Below are positions 27,683 to 34,275 of a stretch of DNA of 34,275 nucleotides, piece by piece. The notes under the pieces are model-generated. The model was given only the letters and a program-made list of their open reading frames with translations. It was not told where the DNA came from and ran no database searches. Origin of the DNA: Chara braunii (taxonomy: Eukaryota > Streptophyta > Charophyceae > Charales > Characeae); NCBI GenBank assembly GCA_003427395.1, contig BFEA01000117.1, positions 1,273,110-1,307,384 on the forward strand. The letters are read 5' to 3'. Position numbers and translations under genes: made by a program. Position 1 is the stretch's first letter. The number at the start of each line of letters is the position of its first letter.

Positions 27683-28057
27683 CTAAGGCTCGCGCGCGAA
27701 GCCCATCCGACTCCGCATCGGAAAGTTATGGGATGGTTGCAAAGGGGCTAGGAGCGTTGTCGCATTGTTTGTGTTGTGTCGTTTCGTGCGTACCGTTGTG
27801 TGTGTGTTTTATTTTTGTGTTCGTAGAGTGGTGTGCGCGTAGTGAGTGGGATACGTCCTAGTCGACCGACGATGTGCCGCGCTTGGGATTTCAGCCTCCC
27901 CAGTGCGTCGGTTCGCGTGCGGGTTTGATAGAGGCGTATTACCGCGCGTACTCCTTATGCTACAACGAACGAGAAACATCATCGGCTGATCCACCTCTGC
28001 GATTGCAACTGATCAACTTTCGTACAATGGACTGGTAGCTCGACGGGGATACGCCCA
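27683..28057. other. unassigned GC-rich stretch
   Basis: It lies between the TATA-like box and the left inverted-repeat arm, with many CG dinucleotides and a GT-rich run (about 27765-27830). If the minus-strand gene is real this is its upstream region. Nothing else was recognised. Confidence 0.3.
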
Positions 28058-28285
28058 CCGAAGGGAGGTGACAACTCCCGTAAGGTGGAGGTAAGTCGTG
28101 CCTCGCGTAGGCCCTATCCTGTCGTAGGGGCTCGCGGGAGGTATGACCGGCGCACTTGGCCGGAGCGGCTTGCGGAAGCTCCATGTGTATTTGCGACTAA
28201 GGATTTAAACCAACTCCTGCGTGACGCGGCCAAGAGGGTCCCGCACTGCCTTGTGCGGTGCCGGACCGATGCGCTCGACACCGCC
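28058..28285 (+). repeat. left arm of a large inverted repeat
   Basis: About 228 bp match the reverse complement of 34048-34275 with roughly 18 substitutions and a 1-nt indel (about 92% identity by eye). Landmarks are AGGGAGGTGAC at the outer end, GGAGGTAAGT (donor-like) at 28088-28097, GGATTTAAA, and GCGCTCGACA at the inner end. LINE B homology starts within about 10 bp of the inner end. The arm has a 1-nt deletion relative to its partner that breaks the open frame seen there. Confidence 0.88.
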
Positions 28286-28296
28286 CAAGCTTTTTC

Positions 28297-30343
28297 AAAC
28301 TCAATACCTCTCTTCTACGCAGACAAGATTTTGTATGTCTGATTCATGATGTATGGGATTACTGACACCAACTGAAAAGACATTTTGACTCTGAAATCAC
28401 AAGGTTCAATAACGAGTTTTTTTTCCTGGGCCGCAAAAGCAAGGAATTCTCTAAACAATTGGCAGAAAAACACTACCAAGAGGAAAGGGAGATTCAATAC
28501 CAAATTCAGGACCTACAGCAACAAGTCCTTACCCCTCAACTCCAAAACCTCCAAAATAAACTACTGAAATTTGCAACCTACAGATGACAAGGCATCAGGA
28601 TTAGAGGCAAACTCTCCAAACATATTATGGAAGGAACCATGGATTCTAACCTCTTTGGCCTGGCAGGGGCTTAGGGGAAAGAGGCAGACCATCGAAGTCT
28701 TCCTAGACCCCATTCAACCTGAGAGGCCGCTCGCCACCTCCACACCGCAGCGTATGAAGGTGGCTAGAGACTTATAAAATGCCCTTTTTACCTCAAGTAC
28801 TAAAGACATTAATATTACTACAAGGAATCGAGAGATTGAAGATTTTCTCACCCGCCTTACCCACTCGCTCCCCCGACAGCTACAAGAGGCTTTAGACCAC
28901 TCACTCACCAAGGAGGAGATATAAACCACTCTTATGCAGATGGAAGAGGAGAAGACTCCGGGGGTGGATAAGTTTCCAAAGAAGTTTTGGGAGACTTTTT
29001 TTACCCTGATGGCGGAGGACCTCATAACATTTTATCGTAGGGTGTGGGTGGAGGGAGAGATGGGGGAAGCAGTGAGCCAATGGGTCTTCACACTGCTGTA
29101 CAAAAAAAAAGGATAAAATGAACATCCGCAACTATCGACCAATTACGTTATTGACCGTAGTCTATAAAATGGTATCAAAAGTATTAGCAAACCGCATGAC
29201 ACCGACACTGGAGCAAATCATTCACCCCTCACAAACCGGTTTCCTCAAAGGGCGGCGCATTCACGATAACATCCTCCAAGTAAATGAGCTATTGAGGTTA
29301 TCCCGACAGTCCAAAAACAATGTCATCTTCATTTTATTAATTTTGAAAAGGCATATGACCACGTGGACTGATATTTCTTGGACATTTGCCTGCAGAAAAT
29401 GAATTTTGGAGAAACCCTTCGGAGATGCATACAGATACTCCACCAACAGCTATCACTCGAGTGCAAGTAAACGGGTGCCTTGCCCCGGTCTTCCCTCTGC
29501 AGAGATCGGTCCGCCAAGGAGATCCAATCGCACCATACCTCTTTGTGATAGTAATGGAGGCCCTGCCGGCCAACCTTAGAGCCAATCGGAATATCAATAG
29601 AAGCAGGACGACGTCCATCCCACAAGAAGCAATATAGATGTGCTCATTTGTTTGCAGATGACCTCACTCTGATGGTAGAGGCCTCAACACAAAATATGGA
29701 GGAAATTGAAAGGTTTATGGCCGATTTTTGTACCCTCTCTGATATGCCAATTAACTGGGCCAGTAAGACATTGGGATGGTGGATGCACCACGACAGTGGA
29801 AGACCTCCAGAGCGTCTAAATGTAACTTGGATCCCCCTGGAAACGACCATTAGAGTCTTTGGAATCCAACTCTCTGCAGCAGGGAAGTCTGTCAGTAACG
29901 ACAATTGGATAACGTGCCCGAGCCTGCAAAAGTTGGAAACTTGGGAGGAAAAACACACATCACTCTTGGGTAGGGCCCTCGTCATAAATAATGTGGTTTT
30001 GGTGGCACTCTGGTATAAATCAATAATTTGGCCCTTGACTAGAGCGGTTTCCAAAACTTTGAAACAACAAGTGGCAGTCCTTTTATGGAGGCACAACCAT
30101 GAAGCTCAAAATAATATTAGTAGGGTAGCCTGGGATGCAGTGGTGCAACCAAGGGCACAAGGAGGTGTAGTCATACTTGAGCCAACCACCCAAACGATCG
30201 CCCTCTCACTCCAATGGTTGAAGCGGCTTATTTGCACCCCTGAACTTACCAGGGAGCCCTTAGCTTGGGCACAACTGTCGAGACTGGCACAAGAAGTCGC
30301 ACCATCTGCACACCCAATTGCTTGGTTAGACGATGTATTCTGA
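28297..30343 (+). pseudogene. LINE B ORF2: linker and reverse transcriptase
   Basis: After IHDVWDY and TGA (28363; Trp in LINEs A and C) comes a long Gln/Glu coiled-coil linker (about 28420-28560), then QGIRIRGKLSK preceded by TGA (28585; Trp in LINE A). RT follows: KTPGVDKFPKKFWETFF, an extra A in an A9 run at 29101-29109 shifting the frame, NIRNYRPITLLTVVYKM, HPSQTGFLKGRRIHDNI, a 1-nt loss near 29333, NFEKAYDHVD with TGA (29369; Trp in LINE A), MNFGETLRR, another shift near 29448, QRSVRQGDPIAPYLFVIVME, a further shift near 29640, and FADDLTLM at 29651 with both catalytic Asp. The segment ends at TGA 30341, again Trp in LINE A. RT motifs survive but the frame does not. Confidence 0.88.
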
Positions 30344-31227
30344 GCAATTCCCAGACCCTCCACCCGTCCCCAACCACACACAGATCGTGTTGTTGCCCGC
30401 ATGGACCTGCAAAAAGATGACTTTTGGACCAAGCTAATTGAAGATTGGCGGAGGCTCCCACTCTCGGACAAGCCATTTCCTTAAAAGTGGGAGGAAGTGG
30501 CTCGCCCACACCTGTTCGGCAATCAATGGATTACAAATCAACAGGGGCGGGTCTTTCTTAGCTCGAGTCGTCTGTGGAACGGATGGGTAAGAAACGGGGT
30601 TATGAGGGTTGGGGATCTGTGGGACCACACCAGGAAGGACTGGGTCTCAATGGACCAGCTGAGAGTGAAACTCCCCCATTTTCAAAGAATAGGGGAGAGG
30701 CTGGACCAAATCCTCTTTGCCCTCCCTCTCGCATGGCTGCGGACTCTTCGGTGGGGGCCAACAGTGGAGGAAGAGGATTGGGTGATTCTGAGAGAAGACG
30801 CAACTCGGGTGGGGGAAGTGCTCATAGTCAGATTAGGGAAGGTGCTGGTAAACATTTTTTATCGTACACAAGTAAATCGGTTGATCAGGGGAACACCGGA
30901 TGAAGTCTACTGGATCAATGTTGAATCAGTCCACAGGGTGAGCGTCCTACAGGATGGGGACTTCTGGGTGGCGTTTAGGCCAGAGATTCCAATCCAGGAT
31001 CTCCCCATGGACGCCGCTGAGTGGAGATGGAAGATCCCCATGAGGAACGACATACCCAAATATCGTTACCTTCACACACTTGGTGTGAAGGCAACCCACC
31101 AGATGCTCAGGATTAAACTCAACCTGAGGGATCGCATAGTGGACCGTTGGGCAAGACATTTAAATGCACCACTAGAAGTCTTGAGACCGATAAAATGGTT
31201 TAAAGAGGAACACCGGTTAGAAATGCC
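30344..31227 (+). pseudogene. LINE B ORF2: post-RT domain
   Basis: It begins AIPRPSTRP, then DDFWTKLIEDWRRLPL, TAA at 30482, and a 247-codon open stretch (30497-31240) with KWEEVARPHLFGN (its start just upstream), VGDLWDHTRKDW, DQILFALPLAWLRTL, HRVSVLQDGDFWVAFRPE and RWARHLNAPLEVLRPIKW. All of these align with LINE A (15600-14830). The coding homology stops at HRLEMP because of the insertion and resumes at 33055. This segment preserves the Trp codons that became stops in LINE A at 15612 and 15019. Function beyond general LINE ORF2 roles is unknown. Confidence 0.82.
31214..31227 (+). repeat. left target-site duplication of the SINE-like insertion
   Basis: CGGTTAGAAATGCC here matches CGGTCAAGACTGCC at 33055-33068 at 10 of 14 positions. 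Both are in register with the LINE protein (R-L-E-M-P against R-S-R-L-P), as expected when an ancestral single site is duplicated on insertion. The divergence implies an old insertion. Confidence 0.6.
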
Positions 31228-31247
31228 CATGGTGGTATGAGGTTGCG

Positions 31248-31258
31248 GGTTCAAATCC
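31248..31258 (+). promoter_or_regulatory. RNA polymerase III B-box-like sequence
   Basis: GGTTCAAATCC fits the B-box consensus GGTTCRANNCC exactly and sits 20 bp into the insertion. The matching A box expected about 35-45 bp upstream is missing because the insertion starts just before it, so this copy of the head is truncated. Confidence 0.6.
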
Positions 31259-31572
31259 GCAGCCTTGTGCATGGACACTGGCAGGGCGTTAGATTGACGC
31301 ACGGCTGGACACATCCCCCTTTGGGATGACGCATGTTAGCTATTACAGACACTGCTTGCGCACCACCCAAGGGGTAGCTCATGGTTGTTGTATGTTGGGA
31401 CTGGGCAATGGTAGGGTATTCTGATGTTCTTGGTCTATGGGTGGTCACCCGACTGTTGGGTGGTTTGTATCGAGCCCAGCAGAGCACAACTTCAGACTAC
31501 TTCACAGTATATGTCAATAGGTTAGGTCATTTGCACGATTCATATGAGGTTCTGTGTTCGATACCTGATTAT

Positions 31573-32635
31573 GACTTAGGGTTGATCATCCTCCTAGTAC
31601 GTAGTCAAGGATTGAGGTTGGCATAGCAATTCCTTAGTACGGGATGTCGGGGTTGTATACTGCACTTTACCGCGGGGCCGGAACGGCCTCCAGGGACATA
31701 CAAGGGAACGGAGGATTGTCTAGCCCTCATAGTTTATCATACAACAGAGGGTTCTACAGGGTCAATAAATACAATCCATGATCCACGACTTAGGGTTGGT
31801 TATCCTCCTGGTACGTAGCTTAAGGGTTGAGGCTGGCATAACAGTTCCTTAGTACGGGATGTCGGGGGTGTCATGAGATACTGCACCTTACCGCGGGGCC
31901 GAAATGGGCTCCAGGGATATACAAGGGAACATAGGATCCCCAACTCTCTCTATCAATGATTCTTTAGGGTCCATACACATAGTCCATGATACAGTCCATG
32001 ATTCACGACTTAGGGTTGGCTATCCTCCTAGTACGTAGCGTAGGGCTTGAGGCTGGCATATCAGTTCCTTAGTACGGGATGTCGGGGATGTAGGAGATAC
32101 TGCACCTTAACGCGGGGCCGGAACGGGCTCCAGGGATATACGATGGAACAGAGGATCCCCAACTCTCTACCGTCACTATCAACGATTCTCCAGGGTCAAT
32201 ACACACAGTCCATGATGCAGTCCATGATTCACGACTTAGGGTTGGCTATCCTCCTAGTACGTAGCTTAAGGTTTGAGGTTGGCATAGCAGTTCCTTAGTA
32301 CGGGATGTTGGGGTTGTCAGGAGATACTGCACCTTACCGTGGTGCCGGAACGGGCTCCAGGGATATACGATGGGACAGAGGATTCCTAGCTCTCTACCAT
32401 CAATACAATAGAACACTGCAGTACACACATGACACAGGGTTGGCTATCCTCCTAGTACGTAGCATAGGGTTAAGGCTGGCATAGCAGTTCCTTAGTATGG
32501 GATGTCGGGGGTGTCAGGTGATACTGCACCTTACCGCAGGGCCAGAACGGGCTCTAGGGATATACGAGGGAACGTAGGATCCCCAACTCTCTGCCATCAA
32601 AACACAATAGTAGTAATACAACGTAACACTGTGCA
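31573..32635 (+). repeat. five tandem ~200-226 bp units inside the insertion
   Basis: Units start at 31573, 31787, 32007, 32233 and 32431, each with GACTTAGGGTTGG (or a variant) near the start, CTCCTAGTACGTAG, GTTCCTTAGTACGGGATGT and CTGCACCTTACCGCGGGGCC (with variants). Periods are 214, 220, 226 and 198 bp. The first half of the unit is better conserved than the second. Short open frames across the units are not conserved in register. Confidence 0.9.
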
Positions 32636-32990
32636 CCCTCATGAAGACCTGTAGTAGCATGTTCATACCTAGCTTCCGAAGTCCCCGTGCAATCGGGCTT
32701 GCACGGCGTCTGCTTCAACCAGGGTTGAGCAGGGGGGTAGGTCTCTCTGCCTAGCCCAGGTGCCTGCAACCGCTGTCTGGTCAGGTCACCCTGCCAATAT
32801 GGCAATGGGTGATGGTCCCGGTTGGTTAACACTAGGGTAGGACAAGGGGGGTGGGGGTGCGCCAGGGCAACAATGATAAGAGGAAGGGTGGGTGGGGTCT
32901 TTAGAGGGATTCAGCTGGACAACCAAGTGGCCGAGTACTGTGGATAACTGTCATTGGTCTAGTATCCCACCTCTACAACAACTTGGGCTT

Positions 32991-33005
32991 AAAAAATAAT
33001 AATAA

Positions 33006-33053
<48 letters not shown>

Positions 33054-33054
33054 T
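32991..33054 (+). repeat. (AAT)n tail
   Basis: About 64 bp of nearly pure AAT repeats with A-rich edges, immediately before the right target duplication. AT-rich simple-repeat 3' tails are typical of some SINEs and LINEs. Confidence 0.9.
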
Positions 33055-33893
33055 CGGTCAAGACTGCCTCTTCAATGGCAGATCGCCCACTGCTGCTTAC
33101 CCACAAATGCATAGTTCATCGACCATATTCACCTAGAGCAGAAAGGCTTAGCTCTCCCTTGGTGCCTTGTGTGCAAGGAGGGTTTTGCCTCTCAAAAGGC
33201 AAACGAGACGATATAACATTTTTTTCTGCAGTGCCCAACTTCAATCCTGTTTTGGCGGGGGTGGGTTCGGATCTGGAACCAACTAGGCACTGACAGGGAT
33301 TGGTCGTGGGAATGGAGAGCCCTGCTAACTGAACATTGGACCGCTCAAACCTCGGCCTTTACGGCCAACATATTTAGGAAGTGGTACTATGGGCTATATG
33401 GCGTTGCAGATGCACTCTAGCACTAGAAGATGCCCATGTGGAAAGAGGCGAGATGATGGATATGATAAAAGACATGATAGAAACAACAATAAGAGCCCAG
33501 TGTAAAAAGATTGTACGGGCGACGAAAGCTCTTGCAAAAAAATCAGACATTATCCAAAAACTACAGGAATTCTAAATTGACTGGCTGGGGGGTGAACAAG
33601 GAGGATGGATTCCAAGGATCCAATGGGATGGGTGGCAACTGGATAACAACAATAAATTGGACACATCGCAGAAGGACTACCAACTAATCTTCCATGAGTT
33701 AACGGTAATCCCCAGCAACACCCCACTACCCCCTGCCTCTGAATTCCCAGACCTATTCCCCCCACCCAGCAATGCCTTGGCTGAATTGAGTTGGTATGGC
33801 CACGACACAGGGGAACCCGTCCAGCAGAGCCCTAGGGAGACCCATGTGACGCGCAACCTCACGCCCTGTACTGTCTTTCGTTCGGGGTGCTAG
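33055..33893 (+). pseudogene. LINE B ORF2: zinc-finger-like region and C-terminal tail
   Basis: It resumes with RSRLPLQWQIAHCCLPTNA (LINE A: LQWQIAHRCLPTNN), then LEQKGLALPWCLVCKEGF (Cys-X2-Cys as in LINE A), HFFLQCPTSILFWRGW, a 'DRDWSWEWRALL' segment, then Glu-rich helices (33420-33560) and DWLGGEQGGW. It ends YQLIFHELTVIPSNTPLPPASEFPDLFPPPSNALAEL. Frames change several times. After the tail an open frame runs to the TAG at 33891-33893. No poly(A) was found at the 3' end, and LINE sequence passes into unassigned DNA before the right inverted-repeat arm. Confidence 0.8.
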
Positions 33894-34047
33894 ATGTGCG
33901 GAAAGAGGCCCAGAAAAACAGCAAGATGGGGTGTGCCAAGGATTTTTGGAAATTGAGTGTGCGGACACAGACGGAACTGAGATCCCTCGTGTTGGTCCGA
34001 TGAAGTAAGTCGATCGTTTTTCAAGCGGCGCAAAATGCGCGCGGAAG
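33894..34047. other. spacer between LINE B and the right inverted-repeat arm
   Basis: 154 bp with no LINE homology recognised. It contains a small inverted repeat (GCGC/GCGC, about 34029-34041). In-frame sequence from 34009 leads into the frame described for the right arm. Confidence 0.4.
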
Positions 34048-34275
34048 TTTGACGCTGTCGAGCGCATCGGCCCGGCACCGCACGTGGCAGTGTGGGGCCC
34101 TCTCGGCCGCGTCACGCAGGAGTTGGATTTAAATCCTTCGTCGCAAATATACATGGAGCTTCCACAAGCCGCTCCGGCCGAGTGCGCCAGCCATACCTCT
34201 CGCGAGCCGCTACGACAGGATAGGGCCTACGCGAGGCACAACTTACCTCCACCTTACGGGAGCTGTCACCTCCCT
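34048..34275 (-). repeat. right arm of the large inverted repeat, cut by the window end
   Basis: Reverse complement of 28058-28285. On the plus strand this arm is open in one frame from 34009 to the window end (89 codons) and includes ERIGPAPH, PLGRVTQELDLNPSS, MELPQAAPAE and YGSCHLP. The other arm encodes the same peptide pattern but with a deletion and a stop. This could be a diverged coding exon or chance; no family is recognised. The repeat may extend beyond the window. Confidence 0.85.

Larger units (their letters stand above)
31228..33054 (+). mobile_element. SINE-like retro-insertion with tRNA-like head, internal tandem repeats and (AAT)n tail
   Basis: The 1,827 bp interrupt LINE B between duplicated target sites. 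The head has a pol III B-box match, GGTTCAAATCC (31248-31258), within a T-arm-like stem TGCGG/CCGCA. A related copy of that head (GTTCGATACC, 31556-31565) follows an A-box-like TAGCTCATGG (31375-31384). The middle holds five tandem repeats, then about 355 bp of unique sequence, and the right end is an (AAT)n run. The layout (pol III-like head, simple-repeat tail, 14-bp duplication) is that of a tRNA-derived SINE mobilised by LINE machinery. At 1.8 kb it is far longer than usual SINEs (100-500 bp), so a composite or repeat-expanded element is likely. No coding frame was recognised. Confidence 0.6.
28290..33893 (+). mobile_element. LINE B: 5'-truncated LINE, split by a SINE-like insertion
   Basis: Homology to LINE A starts at KLNTSLL (about 28297), the end of the endonuclease, and continues through linker, RT, C-terminal domain and the FPDLFPP tail (about 33750), with a 1,827-bp insertion at 31228-33054. 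ORF1 and the catalytic endonuclease are absent, which is typical 5' truncation. At least five frameshifts and several stops show it is dead; most stops stand at Trp codons of LINE A. The element lies inside a long inverted repeat and its 5' junction abuts the left arm closely. Confidence 0.88.

Noticed and set aside
31228-31600. A functional tRNA gene
   Set aside because: The B box is exact but the first head lacks an A box, and the second A-box-like and B-box-like sites are about 170 bp apart; no cloverleaf can be drawn.
31573-32635. Protein-coding tandem repeat
   Set aside because: Unit lengths (198-226 bp) are not multiples of a codon pattern and frames do not persist between units.

Overview
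The window is eukaryotic, repeat-dominated DNA: there is no bacterial operon structure, coding fragments are broken and sparse, and the recognisable proteins belong to retrotransposons. A green-lineage (charophyte or plant-like) nuclear genome is my best guess, from the style of the LINE ORF1 (CCHC knuckle) plus APE-type ORF2 and of the gag-like protein. Chara is a possibility I cannot test. No intact host gene is established. Only LINE A looks close to full length, and it too is disabled.

Layout. 31-1299 (+): gag-like capsid remnant with two in-frame stops. 1297-1360 (+): sequence with the complete core of a type I hammerhead ribozyme. 2085-3172 (+): 3'-terminal remnant of a LINE (LINE D) with an A tract. 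3180-4450: pyrimidine-rich minisatellite with six copies of a conserved core. 4764-11191 (-): decayed LINE C with an internal RT deletion. 12157-12721 (-): endonuclease-only remnant of a more divergent LINE (LINE E). 13226-13927: 620-N assembly gap bracketed by T33 and A49. 13933-21915 (-): nearly full-length LINE A (ORF1 18733-21915, ORF2 14053-18590). 22051-24560: GC-rich, no gene recognised. 24600-27000: hairpin-rich, apparently non-coding region. 27247-27682 (-): possible gene start with a TATA box. 28058-34275: a ~228 bp inverted repeat (about 92% identical arms) enclosing a 5'-truncated plus-strand LINE (LINE B, 28290-33893), itself split by a 1.83 kb SINE-like insertion (31228-33054).

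The most interesting signal is at 24998-25941. At least eleven hairpins share an invariant TAAGTT hexaloop, while both the inner 3-bp stem and the outer 5-10 bp stem change sequence between copies yet remain paired. The non-Watson-Crick pairs are mostly G-T when read on the plus strand, which points to a structured RNA transcribed rightward. More perfect hairpins lie around the array (24653-24709, 26057-26081, 26584-26616, 26713-26825). I know no described family with this architecture.

The five LINE remnants belong to related families and allow cross-checking. They reveal an internal domain duplication in ORF1, and many nonsense codons that fall where a relative has tryptophan. The LINEs themselves work by target-primed reverse transcription (endonuclease nick, RT, ORF1 ribonucleoprotein). 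None here appears capable of moving unaided.
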